In this document: in pieces, positions 1 to 5,840 of the stretch | How positions within the stretch are numbered: the stretch's first letter is position 1 | How the letters are laid out: each line of letters starts with the position of its first letter | IMG/VR virus record: IMGVR_UViG_3300027573_000117 | Coordinates: 1-23,488 of that record | DNA: 23,488 nt | Direction: 5' to 3' (one strand) | Source: a virus | Translations under genes and position numbers: made by a program | The notes under the pieces: generated by a model | Seen by the model: only the letters and a program-made list of their open reading frames with translations | The model's database searches: none | Told to the model about the DNA's origin: nothing

Positions 1-1229
1 CAGCGAAAGAGCAGCCGCGCGCTCTGATTGGTGATTATTCTCGACTGATGGTCAGCCCCGACCATCCCAAGCTTCACGCGCCCCCGATAGGTTTCGGGTA
101 TGTCAGGAAAAAGGTTTTTGGTCTCTAAGTGCCCCACCGTTACATGGCCGCTAGAATTGACGTTGATCCCGTCTTCCCACTCGAACAGGTCACTAATTTC
201 GTTGGCTGCGTATGCAGTTAATCTGCCAATCTCGACGGTCTTCTCGTTATCGGAGATGTTCTCGAACCAAATACCAACACCGGCCTCAATGCCGACTTCG
301 CCTATCTTGAGCGTCGACGCCCCGTCAGAAAGCGTGCTGATATTCCCGTACAGAGCAAACAAATGATCCGGGTCATTGGAGGTAATCTCGTAGTGGATTT
401 TTTCAAACTTTGCACCACCCGTAGACAGGGCAACAGCAGCCGTCATTCCGGCAAGGCCAGCGCCTTCTATGAGAAAAACACCAGTACACACGACACTTCG
501 CGTTGATCGAAAATCCCAAATAAACGGCTTTGGTGTGATGCCACCATAGATGCCAACATCCAGGCCAACATTGTCAAACGTATAAAGAGTAGAGAATAGA
601 TAGCTTGATGGGATGGTGTACTCAACAGTTGGGCCGAAGCATCCGCCAACCGACCAAAAATGACAGTCGCGCATCGCTGCGTTTTGGTGATACGACGCGC
701 CAACCGTTGGATCGTGAGCGACGGCGTACCCTGTGAATAAATGAAAACCACAGTTGCGAATCGTGTGGTTATTGCATCGCCCAGCAAACACAATCCCCGA
801 CTGATTGGCACCGGCACCAGGGAAATTTCCCATGAGCGTCAGCCGTTCCACGATCTGCCCGCCGCTTGCTGCACCCGTGAATGCATATTTAATGAGTGCC
901 GCATCATCAGTGGCGCTATCAAGCCATAACACCGAAGCCGTGCCGCCGGTTGTGTAGTTGGCTGGGCTTGCGCCAGTCCCAGCAAAGTTCACAAACTTTA
1001 TAGAGTCGTTAATAACGCCGGTCGTGAATCTATAACGCGCCCCCTCTTGGCTAGCAGGGAAAACAATAGTCCCGCCGTCCAACAGCTCCCACGCGTCTAT
1101 GAGTGCCTGCACAATGCCGGAGTTGTCATAGGTGTCGTTCGCCAGAGCGCCATAGTTTTTCGCGTTCGCTACCCCGCCATGCATCCCCAGCGTCTTGAGG
1201 TTCACCCCGCCTACAAGAATGTTAGCCAT
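1..1229 (-). CDS. Beta-helix tailspike / pectate-lyase-3-like protein (3' end beyond window)
   Basis: An open frame starts at ATG 1229 and reads to the left edge without a stop, giving at least 409 residues. The start overlaps the upstream stop as TAATG. Residues about 20-60 (AKNYGALANDTYDNSGIVQA, then a GGTIVFP strand) look like the N-terminal block of pectate-lyase-3 / glycosyl-hydrolase-28-type beta-helix proteins. Irregular short strands with many Gly, Asn and Val follow, as in a right-handed beta helix. Family knowledge: such proteins form trimeric phage tailspikes that bind or cleave host surface polysaccharide. No catalytic residues can be assigned by eye. It lies at the far end of the leftward early operon, away from the main late block, which is unusual. 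It could instead be a non-enzymatic receptor-binding spike or a lysogenic-conversion surface protein. Confidence 0.82.
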   Translation of the reverse strand, partial: MANILVGGVNLKTLGMHGGVANAKNYGALANDTYDNSGIVQALIDAWELLDGGTIVFPASQEGARYRFTTGVINDSIKFVNFAGTGASPANYTTGGTASVLWLDSATDDAALIKYAFTGAASGGQIVERLTLMGNFPGAGANQSGIVFAGRCNNHTIRNCGFHLFTGYAVAHDPTVGASYHQNAAMRDCHFWSVGGCFGPTVEYTIPSSYLFSTLYTFDNVGLDVGIYGGITPKPFIWDFRSTRSVVCTGVFLIEGAGLAGMTAAVALSTGGAKFEKIHYEITSNDPDHLFALYGNISTLSDGASTLKIGEVGIEAGVGIWFENISDNEKTVEIGRLTAYAANEISDLFEWEDGINVNSSGHVTVGHLETKNLFPDIPETYRGRVKLGMVGADHQSRIITNQSARLLFR

Positions 1230-1684
1230 TAGATAAACACCGTCCCGCTAACCAAGAACCAAGCTGTAGCGCTTTTGTGCTCGAAATACGCCCAGTCCCC
1301 CGGAGCAATCGAAAGCGCGGCATTCGTACCCGCTCCAAGATCCTCCCCAGAGGTAGGGAATAACTGCGCGTTGTCCGCAGCGTCATCGTTGAAGAAAACG
1401 AAGTAGCGAAGCAAGGCAGTACCCGCAGGAGCTTTGAAAGCATTATTAGACGACGTGACAGTGGTCGCTATGTTCTTGTTCGCGGCGAGCTGAGTGGCTG
1501 TAGCTTGTATGATCCCGACACCCGTTAGACCACCAGCGTAGGTCTCAACATAGCCAAGATAGGCGCCAAACTCGCTAAGTACAATCGAGTTTCCACCTGG
1601 TTGCCCGGTGCGATGAACGGGTATCTTGTCGGTTAGCGATAGAGCCGCAGCGGTTGTTGAGGCTCTATCCCAAATCGTGGTCAT
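1229..1684 (-). CDS. Small virion-type protein preceding the tailspike
   Basis: A 151-residue protein starting at ATG 1684. Its stop TAA overlaps the tailspike ATG. The N-terminal segment (about residues 8-24, ASTTAAALSLTDKIPV) resembles a short motif common at the start of phage tail and fibre accessory proteins. The rest is rich in Ala, Gly and Thr with a beta-rich C-terminus (GDWAYFEHKSATAWFLVSG). No transmembrane segment or nuclease motif is visible. Coupling to the tailspike suggests a structural role such as an adaptor or a cap of the spike. That is inferred from context; the family is not recognised. The Shine-Dalgarno is weak, so translation may depend on coupling with the overlapping upstream ORF. 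Confidence 0.75.
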   Translation of the reverse strand: MTTIWDRASTTAAALSLTDKIPVHRTGQPGGNSIVLSEFGAYLGYVETYAGGLTGVGIIQATATQLAANKNIATTVTSSNNAFKAPAGTALLRYFVFFNDDAADNAQLFPTSGEDLGAGTNAALSIAPGDWAYFEHKSATAWFLVSGTVFI

Positions 1685-1877
1685 GCGGTCTAGTTTCTAT
1701 TGGAGCGGCCGGAATGTCTACAGGTTCCGCCTGCAAAATCCCACCCATCAGGCAGATGTGCTCGACCTCGAAGCCTTGAAGGTCAGACGTGCTTCTAACG
1801 ACGTAGCAGCCTAGGTGGGTGCGGTAGGACTCGATCACTTGCCTTGCCTGTAGTTGGAATAGAGGCTCCGACACCAT
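1665..1877 (-). CDS. Small hypothetical protein, overlapping both neighbours
   Basis: A 70-residue ORF with ATG at 1877. It overlaps the upstream gene by 43 bases and the downstream gene by 20. It fills what would otherwise be a 150-base hole in a tightly packed operon, and its composition is protein-like (HLGCYVVRSTSDLQGFEVEH, then ICLMGGILQAEPVDI). No Shine-Dalgarno lies at good distance, so translation would rely on coupling. No family recognised. It may be a small regulatory or structural accessory protein, or a non-coding overlap. Confidence 0.5.
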   Translation of the reverse strand: MVSEPLFQLQARQVIESYRTHLGCYVVRSTSDLQGFEVEHICLMGGILQAEPVDIPAAPIETRPHDHDLG

Positions 1878-2164
1878 TCTGTGACGATAGCCTCAGACCG
1901 CCGCCGGTTCGCTACTCGGTCGTAATCGCGGACAGCTTCGAGCCATTCGCGGTTGGCTTTGACGGCTTCGGCGTTGGATCGAGCATCAGCCCGCCTCAAG
2001 TCAGCCGAGCCCTTGTCGCTGTGAAGTAGCAAAACATCAACGATGGCTTCGTATTTCGCCTCGGCCATATCGGCTGCGTGTTTCAGGTCCGCTGCTTGCT
2101 CGTCGCTGCCGGTGAGGTAGGCGAGCGCTTCGTTAGCGCGACTCTCGATATCAAGCACCTTCAC
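1835..2164 (-). CDS. Conserved-type phage protein downstream of ninG, function unknown
   Basis: A 109-residue, charged, almost all-helical protein. GTG 2164 is chosen as start because GAGG lies 7 bases upstream and the ORF then overlaps the 3' end of ninG by 14 bases. The longer ATG frame (from 2284) would lie inside ninG and encodes an Arg/Ser-rich shadow. Features: an N-terminal helix (IESRANEALAYLTGSDEQAA), a central stretch LLLHSDKGSADLRRADARSN and a C-terminal EWCRSLYSNYRQGK. From memory it resembles a family of small phage proteins found near recombination genes, but I cannot name a domain. The position next to NinG suggests a DNA replication or recombination accessory role, which is inference. 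Confidence 0.75.
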   Translation of the reverse strand: MKVLDIESRANEALAYLTGSDEQAADLKHAADMAEAKYEAIVDVLLLHSDKGSADLRRADARSNAEAVKANREWLEAVRDYDRVANRRRSEAIVTEWCRSLYSNYRQGK

Positions 2165-2747
2165 GCTTTGCCCTCGCTTCTTTCCACCACCGCAAATAGG
2201 CCCTACGGAGCTGCACGAGCTCGTCACGCTGCCACTTCGGCGCGTCGTTCTTGTTCTCGATGCGCTCAACCACCACGAGTCCAATCAACTCGACAAGCCG
2301 CTTGCGGTACTCGATTTGGTTGCCTGACAGGTACGAGTTGCAATGCTCACATTGTGCGTGGACGTTCAGCTCGTTGAACCGGTGCTGCGGCGCTGCTCCG
2401 ACGCTTCGATAGTGGCCCGCGTTCATCTTCGCCCCAGTCAAACGACCGCACGAGATGCACGCCTTGCCATAGTCCCGCTGCAAAATAAATCGGTTGAACT
2501 CCTTCTGCGCCTCGGCGAGTAGCTTGCTTATAGGCTTGTTCTTCGCCCTCCAAACCTGCCGCTCGGCCCGGATTACCCGAAGATTCTTCTCGGCCTGCTC
2601 GACGCGCATGAACGCTATTGCGCATTTGACGCTGCACGTCTTCTGCCCGATGCGCTTGGGCTCGTACTCGTTCACGCAGTTAGGCGCGCGGCACTTTTTC
2701 AGGCGCGGCCGGCGAGCGGTTTGCAGCTTCAAGACGGGACGATTCAT
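2151..2747 (-). CDS. ninG: NinG-like recombination/Holliday-junction protein (Rap family)
   Basis: A 198-residue protein close in length to lambda NinG (Rap). It has an N-terminal zinc-finger-like cluster (Cys19, Cys24, Cys38, Cys42), a basic helical stretch (residues 48-95), and the characteristic C-terminal HNH-like block: CISC at 97-100, MNAGHYRSVGA at 108-118 and QCEHCNSYLSGNQ at 132-144. Family knowledge: NinG/Rap binds branched DNA and acts in Red-type homologous recombination, cutting Holliday or D-loop structures. That fits the Bet/RecT gene on the other strand at 7466-8407. ATG 2747 overlaps the upstream gene by 68 bases. Family assignment is confident; activity in this phage is inferred. 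Confidence 0.93.
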   Translation of the reverse strand: MNRPVLKLQTARRPRLKKCRAPNCVNEYEPKRIGQKTCSVKCAIAFMRVEQAEKNLRVIRAERQVWRAKNKPISKLLAEAQKEFNRFILQRDYGKACISCGRLTGAKMNAGHYRSVGAAPQHRFNELNVHAQCEHCNSYLSGNQIEYRKRLVELIGLVVVERIENKNDAPKWQRDELVQLRRAYLRWWKEARAKREGA

Positions 2748-2892
2748 AACAGGACCTGTGAAGCCATTTCGTTACCTTGAACGCCACGGAGTACGGATTG
2801 ACCTCGCTCCCAATCTGCCCGCTCTGGCCGCAGTGATCGCAGAGACCGAAGACGGTTGGGGGCTCGTAGTCCTTTTTCTTGGTCCTGGCCAT
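2680..2892 (-). CDS. Small zinc-binding-type protein
   Basis: A 70-residue basic protein starting at ATG 2892, with GAGG 4 bases upstream. It has a CxxC (Cys18, Cys21, in LCDHCGQ) and an HxxC (His45, Cys48, in LHRSC), a plausible treble-clef or zinc-ribbon site. The N-terminus (MARTKKKDYEPP) is lysine-rich. It lies between an HNH nuclease and ninG and overlaps ninG by 68 bases, so co-translation is likely. Zinc and nucleic-acid binding are inferred from Cys/His spacing and charge; no named family recognised. Confidence 0.78.
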   Translation of the reverse strand: MARTKKKDYEPPTVFGLCDHCGQSGQIGSEVNPYSVAFKVTKWLHRSCYESSRLEAANRSPAAPEKVPRA

Positions 2893-2914
2893 TCATCCTC
2901 ATTTCATCTAAACC

Positions 2915-3289
2915 TCAAATCCACTCGCGAAATTCTCGCAGCATCTCGATATCTAATTGCCGTTCAGCACAGTCCTGCCTGTAATCCGTGCTGTGATAAT
3001 TCCACTTCAACACATTGCATTTACGACACAAAATTTGCAGGTTATCGAAATCCCAACGCAACTCTGGAAACTTTGATCTAGGCTTGATATGGTCAACTTC
3101 GATATTCTCAGTCGATCCGCACTTCATGCACTTCGAGCCATACTCTTTCAGTGCCTTTGCGCGTAATCGAAACCACTTTTTAACCGCCCTGGGCAACTTC
3201 CGTCGCTTGCCTTTGCGATTACGTTTCCGCTGTGGCGATGCTATCGCTCTCGGCCCTAACTCCGGTTTGTAGCTCCAATCCCTCTTCAT
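2915..3289 (-). CDS. HNH endonuclease
   Basis: A 124-residue protein with a very basic N-terminal tail (residues 15-45, rich in Arg and Lys) and a classic HNH domain. The elements are CMKC (54-57), EVDHIKP (64-70, with the catalytic-type Asp66-His67), DNLQILC (82-88) and RKCN (89-92). All core residues of the beta-beta-alpha-metal fold are present. Family knowledge: such small HNH proteins nick or cut DNA and occur in phages as packaging-linked or homing nucleases. Its place in an early operon beside ninG rather than terminase favours a recombination or homing role. ATG 3289 has AGG very close upstream. Downstream spacing to the next gene is 22 bases. Confidence 0.9.
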   Translation of the reverse strand: MKRDWSYKPELGPRAIASPQRKRNRKGKRRKLPRAVKKWFRLRAKALKEYGSKCMKCGSTENIEVDHIKPRSKFPELRWDFDNLQILCRKCNVLKWNYHSTDYRQDCAERQLDIEMLREFREWI

Positions 3290-3301
3290 ACGCCTGCAAT
3301 G

Positions 3302-3481
3302 TCAAAGATTGAGCGTCAGCGGACACAGCTCATACGACTTGATCGTGATCGCTACTTCTGACCCTAGGTGGTCATAGAAACAAATCTTGTTAATCCCTGA
3401 GATTCGCTCGTACTTGAAGAACGCTGTCCCTGCGTAAGCCGAGGACGAGATCAAAGCCAGAACTAGTACTAAGGTTTTCAT
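3302..3481 (-). CDS. Exported 59-residue protein with signal peptide
   Basis: ATG 3481 is preceded by AAGGA at 8 bases. The product begins with a textbook Sec signal peptide: Lys2, a hydrophobic run LVLVLALISS, and a probable cleavage after AYA (residue 17). The mature part is about 42 residues with two cysteines (Cys34, Cys52) that could form one disulfide, a central CFYDHLGSEVAITIKS and a terminal ELCPLTL. It resembles small secreted proteins seen in other phages and prophages, of unknown role. It sits between regulators and an HNH nuclease in the leftward early operon, an odd place for a periplasmic protein. A role in superinfection exclusion or envelope modification is speculation. Confidence 0.85.
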   Translation of the reverse strand: MKTLVLVLALISSSAYAGTAFFKYERISGINKICFYDHLGSEVAITIKSYELCPLTLNL

Positions 3482-3484
3482 TCG

Positions 3485-3694
3485 TTAGTTCCTTACCAAA
3501 GAATATACGGCAACTCTGCTGCCACCTCTTGTGCGCTTGTAGTCGGTGCGAATGTCGCAACCGTCGAGACGTAGGTCGTAGATTCTCGCGCCTAACCGAT
3601 AGATTCCGAGCTTTCTCAGAGCTGTCAGAGGGTCTAGCGGTCCTTGTCTCGAGAGCCAGCGCAACACGCGCAACGTTTGATTCTCCGGTTTCAT
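3485..3694 (-). CDS. Small winged-helix DNA-binding protein (HTH_39-like)
   Basis: 69 residues from ATG 3694, chosen because AGGA lies 9 bases upstream and the ATG overlaps the upstream stop as ATGA. An ATG three codons earlier is also possible. The sequence NQTLRVLRWLSRQGPLDPLT followed by RKLGIYRLGARIYDLR is typical of the phage helix-turn-helix family often placed in HTH_39 (PF14090), with a basic wing near residues 47-60. Likely a small transcription or replication regulator acting in the cytoplasm. It is co-transcribed with the two other HTH-like genes upstream. Confidence 0.85.
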   Translation of the reverse strand: MKPENQTLRVLRWLSRQGPLDPLTALRKLGIYRLGARIYDLRLDGCDIRTDYKRTRGGSRVAVYSLVRN

Positions 3695-3891
3695 GTAGAA
3701 CATTCCTGCTTACTCCTGATCTCCAAATCGGCCAAATCGGTTTCGGTCAACTTCACCCAAAGGTACAAAGTCCTGCGATCGATCTCGAACTTCCGCGCGA
3801 TCTCAGTCGCCGACATTCGGTACGCCTTGCGAGTGAAGTACAGCTCCCGCACGAGCTTTACGTCGTTAAGGCGGAGGTGTAACGGTTGCAT
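3691..3891 (-). CDS. Small helix-turn-helix protein
   Basis: 66 residues from ATG 3891. A TTG at 3918 would add nine residues. Residues 27-47 (SATEIARKFEIDRRTLYLWV) match a helix-turn-helix of the transposase/terminase-small or MerR-like type: a first helix with Ala at position 5, a turn, and a recognition helix RRTLYLWV. The preceding segment LVRELYFTRKAYR is basic. The short C-terminal tail (TDLADLEIRSKQE) is acidic. It probably binds DNA in the cytoplasm as a regulator. It overlaps the upstream gene by 26 bases and couples to the next by ATGA. Confidence 0.8.
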   Translation of the reverse strand: MQPLHLRLNDVKLVRELYFTRKAYRMSATEIARKFEIDRRTLYLWVKLTETDLADLEIRSKQECST

Positions 3892-4102
3892 TCGCTTTCT
3901 CTGCTGCCCTTCGATCAAGTTCCGCCCCCCAGCGCTTGTCGTAATAGCCGTTGATAGCTTCGACGATTTCTCGAACGCGCTTGGCGCTGATTCCCTGATT
4001 GCGGATATCTGCTGCCGCTAGTTCGACGATGACATACCCAAACAACTCCTCTTTGTCGTGAGCGCTTGCGTAGAGTTTGGTGATGTCTCTAATCTTGCCC
4101 AT
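3866..4102 (-). CDS. Small helical protein, unknown function
   Basis: 78 residues from ATG 4102, overlapping the upstream gene by 14 bases. AAGG lies about 9 bases upstream. The sequence is helical and amphipathic (DKEELFGYVIVELAAADIRN), followed by KRVREIVEAINGYYDKRWGA and an Ala/Pro tail. No catalytic motif, membrane segment or cysteine. Position between HTH genes suggests a regulatory or DNA-replication accessory role, by context only. Confidence 0.78.
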   Translation of the reverse strand: MGKIRDITKLYASAHDKEELFGYVIVELAAADIRNQGISAKRVREIVEAINGYYDKRWGAELDRRAAEKANATVTPPP

Positions 4103-4301
4103 TGCGCTTCGCCTTTGCTCGCCGCTCCAATTCCGCCTTGCCGCGTCTCAAAGCCTCGAGCGGAACGCCGTACCTAAGATTGACGTACTCAACACTCGCC
4201 CCGTTCTTCAAAGCTGCCCAAGCCAAATCACGTATCTTGTGAGCGGCTTGCAGCTCTCCGGCTAGGCGGGCTCGAGCTAAATCTCTAGCGACGTCGTCCA
4301 T
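4089..4301 (-). CDS. Small basic helical (HTH-like) protein
   Basis: 70 residues from ATG 4301; the GTG at 4304, which overlaps the upstream TAG as TAGTG, is the alternative start. The protein is rich in Ala, Arg and Leu. Residues about 34-58 (NGASVEYVNLRYGVPLEALR) have the pattern of a helix-turn-helix with a Gly in the turn, as in sigma-region-4 or small-regulator folds. The C-terminus is Lys/Arg-rich (ELERRAKAKRNGQ). DNA binding is inferred. No Shine-Dalgarno is evident, so translation is probably coupled. Confidence 0.75.
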   Translation of the reverse strand: MDDVARDLARARLAGELQAAHKIRDLAWAALKNGASVEYVNLRYGVPLEALRRGKAELERRAKAKRNGQD

Positions 4302-4303
4302 CA

Positions 4304-4663
4304 CTAGAACTTCGCGAGCGTTACCACCAACATCTTTAGATCTCGAATGCGCGCAGGGTCGAGATATTGCGTGCGCTCTTTTACCGCCTTGTCCACAATT
4401 TTCACCCGCTTCTCGTTGTGAACTCGCAGCAGTTCAGCAACCGGCATATCGAAGAATAATTCTTGATCTGTCTTGTCGGTGAACTGCTCCTTGCTGTCAT
4501 ACAAAAGCGCAGTCTCAACCGGCACATCGTCATGCGGATCGACCATCACAACACGGACTAAACGACGCTCGCTCATAGCTATTTCCTTTTTAGGCTGATT
4601 CAAAATGACTTTTGGTGCGGCTCGTGCCGCGATGGCTTGCATGAACTGGTTCTGCTTTTCCAT
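4304..4663 (-). CDS. Hypothetical early protein with two possible starts
   Basis: 119 residues from ATG 4663, which has a strong AGGAGAGGGA site directly upstream. A second in-frame ATG at 4576 has its own AAGGA at 7 bases and would give a 90-residue form starting MSERRLVRV. The C-terminal part has a mixed alpha/beta look: RLVRVVMVDPHDDVPVETA, then LLYDSKEQFTDKTDQELFFD and a basic tail. No family recognised. It follows the zinc-ribbon gene by 31 bases and couples to the next gene. The two ribosome sites could produce two isoforms from one frame. Confidence 0.78.
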   Translation of the reverse strand: MEKQNQFMQAIAARAAPKVILNQPKKEIAMSERRLVRVVMVDPHDDVPVETALLYDSKEQFTDKTDQELFFDMPVAELLRVHNEKRVKIVDKAVKERTQYLDPARIRDLKMLVVTLAKF

Positions 4664-4694
4664 TCCCTCTCCTCTTCCTCTTGAAGGTTTTCGG

Positions 4695-4883
4695 TCAAAA
4701 TCCCATCGTGCCTTGTCGTTCGTTGACCGCGCCTTCCGCCCAGAATCTTTCACGCGGCCACTCAGGCATGTTCCAAATCCAAGCGATGAATCCGCAAACG
4801 CGACAGCGCTTGTAACGAGCGACGGTCTCGCCGTCTCGTACTACTTCGTGATCGTTTGTTTCGCCACCGCATTTGCACTGCAT
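4695..4883 (-). CDS. Small zinc-ribbon protein
   Basis: 62 residues from ATG 4883, the ATG just before the CxC motif. The longer frame to 5000 runs into sequence that does not look coding. A C-x-C-G-G motif (Cys3, Cys5) and a C-x-x-C-G motif (Cys27, Cys30) frame a short beta hairpin (ETVARYKRCRVCGF), the layout of a zinc ribbon. An aromatic tail (FIAWIWNMPEW) follows. The site upstream is purine-rich (AAGAGAAAGAG) but not a canonical ribosome site. First protein gene of the leftward operon after the RNA-rich region. Possible transcription or nucleic-acid-binding factor. Confidence 0.8.
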   Translation of the reverse strand: MQCKCGGETNDHEVVRDGETVARYKRCRVCGFIAWIWNMPEWPRERFWAEGAVNERQGTMGF

Positions 4884-5132
4884 AACTCTTTCTCTTAGTG
4901 GGGATGCTTCCGGGGTGACGGGGTGCGCCGAGTTATCCCAATGAAGGGATACCAGGCGCAGCACTCCATGCCACCGGGGCTTAGAGGTGTGAGCGGCCAC
5001 TGTCCGTTTCCGGTCGAGTCTTTCGGCTTCCGCTCGCCTACCGATGCGCTTCGCTCGAATCCCTTGGTAGCGCAGTGCCGTGCAGACGCCAACGTTATGA
5101 TTTCCCGCCCGTTTGCACGGTCGGATTTGGCT
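4884..5132 (+). other. Gene-poor segment without a supported gene
   Basis: I see no convincing coding frame on either strand here. ORFs that cross it have low-quality composition and no ribosome sites. One perfect 6-bp hairpin is present (TATCCC at 4934-4939 pairing with GGGATA at 4946-4951, 6-base loop). The segment lies between the leftward gene block and the RNA-like region, so it may hold the leader and promoter of the leftward genes or a replication origin. Neither could be shown. Confidence 0.4.
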
Positions 5133-5143
5133 TGTGTTAAACT
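5133..5143 (+). promoter_or_regulatory. Candidate extended -10 promoter
   Basis: TGTGTTAAACT carries the TGn extended -10 signature ahead of TAAACT (4 of 6 matches to TATAAT). No good -35 lies at 17 bases. Transcription would begin near 5150 and run through three hairpins to the terminator ending at 5290. Weak on its own; the terminator gives it context. Confidence 0.4.
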
Positions 5144-5290
5144 GGCGGCAAGTCGGTGAAGGAGTGAGTGCTCGTTACACTTGCTGCCGGTTGGACGCCA
5201 ATCCAGACCCGACGAATAAAATGTACGCCACCCACGGCGTACTAGCAAGAGCCTCCGAGGTGCCACCGCTACTCGGGGGCTTTTGTTTTT
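5144..5290 (+). ncRNA. Candidate small RNA or structured leader with three hairpins
   Basis: Three successive inverted repeats fill this stretch. The first pairs GGCGGCAAGT (5144-5153) with ACTTGCTGCC (5178-5187), nine Watson-Crick pairs and one G-T pair. The second is a perfect 7-bp stem, GTACGCC (5223-5229) with GGCGTAC (5236-5242). The third is the terminator stem at 5247-5284. No good ORF lies inside. Two readings are open: a free RNA of about 140 bases ending at the terminator, or an attenuating leader for the 53-codon ORF starting at 5301, whose Shine-Dalgarno begins directly after the T-tract. Structures are read by eye; no family is recognised. Confidence 0.5.
5247..5290 (+). terminator. 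Rho-independent terminator
   Basis: GCCTCCGAG (5251-5259) pairs with CTCGGGGGC (5272-5280) with one G-T pair. The stem extends through A-T and G-T pairs into the flanks, with a 12-base loop, followed by TTTTGTTTTT (5281-5290). Strong on the plus strand; the minus strand lacks a T-tract in the right place. Confidence 0.8.
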
Positions 5291-5300
5291 CGGAGGACCG

Positions 5301-5462
5301 ATGGAAACGAAACCGCTCCACATCGTCCGTCTGGAAGACCTGCAGCCCATCCGGGCCCCGGAAACCTTTGCGCCCGATGAGCTGGTGATCGTGGTGGAGG
5401 CTGTTCCCATGATCGTCACCCTCGGCGAGCTGGCTGAGGTTCAGGAACTTCAGGCGGCGTAG
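5301..5462 (+). CDS. 53-residue acidic microprotein after the terminator
   Basis: ATG 5301 has a very good ribosome site, GGAGG at 5292-5296 with 4 bases between. The product begins METKPLHIVRLEDLQPIRAP and continues with an acidic, hydrophobic segment (DELVIVVEAVPMIVTLGELA). No Cys, no membrane helix of full length, no family recognised. The gene sits directly behind an intrinsic terminator and its stop codon abuts the long inverted repeat starting at 5462. Expression would therefore depend on readthrough or antitermination. It points rightward towards the 3' end of the Cro-like gene. Confidence 0.65.
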   Translation: METKPLHIVRLEDLQPIRAPETFAPDELVIVVEAVPMIVTLGELAEVQELQAA

Positions 5463-5591
5463 AGAGGGCTTGAGTGGATGAGCAGGCATCCTGATACGCC
5501 GCGGTCGCCGAGTCGAACAGCTCACCGCCAATCGTAGCCCCGATAGCGCTTGTGGTCAGTTCCACAGCCTGCCCATCCCTAAAGCCCTCTC
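5462..5591. ncRNA. Long inverted-repeat RNA-like element with three internal hairpins
   Basis: GAGAGGGCTT (5462-5471) is the perfect reverse complement of AAGCCCTCTC (5582-5591). After a 4x3 internal loop, GGATGAGCAGGC (5476-5487) pairs with GCCTGCCCATCC (5567-5578) at 11 of 12 positions. Inside this 21-bp closing helix lie GCGGT/ACCGC (5501-5505 with 5524-5528), ATCG/CGAT (5531-5534 with 5541-5544) and TGTGG/CCACA (5551-5555 with 5562-5566). The result is a multibranch structure. Both strands fold nearly equally, so the transcribed strand is unknown. It begins 4 bases after the Cro-like stop when read on the minus strand. Sequence symmetry is direct observation; function as RNA, attenuator or protein-binding site is inference. 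Confidence 0.55.
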
Positions 5592-5595
5592 ATGT

Positions 5596-5784
5596 CTACG
5601 CCCGCTTGCGTCTATAGGTGACGACCTTGACGAGACCCAGCGCCTTTAGCACTGCCGGTCCAGCCTCCTTTCGCCCTTTCAGCATGTCGTTTAGATACTG
5701 CGGCGAGATGCCCAGCTCTTCAGCGACTACCGTCTGTGCCGCGCCATTGCAACGGTCCCTGAGTACTGCTATTGGGTGTATCAT
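5596..5784 (-). CDS. Cro-like helix-turn-helix repressor
   Basis: 62 residues from ATG 5784. Residues about 14-44 (AAQTVVAEELGISPQYLNDM, then LKGRKEAGPAVLKALGL) form a typical lambda-Cro/XRE helix-turn-helix: Gln17 opens helix 2, Gly25-Ile-Ser make the turn, and QYLNDMLKGRK is the recognition helix. The C-terminus is a short basic strand (VVTYRRKRA). Such proteins dimerise on operators between divergent promoters. Here the gene diverges from the rightward early operon, with the 5785-5917 interval between, as expected for a phage switch. No CI partner or integrase is in the window, so whether the phage is temperate is open. Confidence 0.82.
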   Translation of the reverse strand: MIHPIAVLRDRCNGAAQTVVAEELGISPQYLNDMLKGRKEAGPAVLKALGLVKVVTYRRKRA

Positions 5785-5840
5785 GGTTCGGATGGTAGTA
5801 CGCGGGCGGGCAGATTACAAGCGTCTATGCAAGTGGCTGA

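Noticed and set aside
4895-5531. Overlapping minus-strand ORFs of 174 and 118 residues and plus-strand ORFs in 4923-5388
   Set aside because: Composition is not protein-like, no ribosome sites, and they cross the terminator and hairpins; better explained as shadows in a structured non-coding segment.
5416-5565. 49-residue minus-strand frame from GTG 5565 running through the inverted repeat
   Set aside because: Composition is not absurd, but the ribosome site is weak, it overlaps the better supported plus-strand ORF at 5301, and it does not explain the paired arms.
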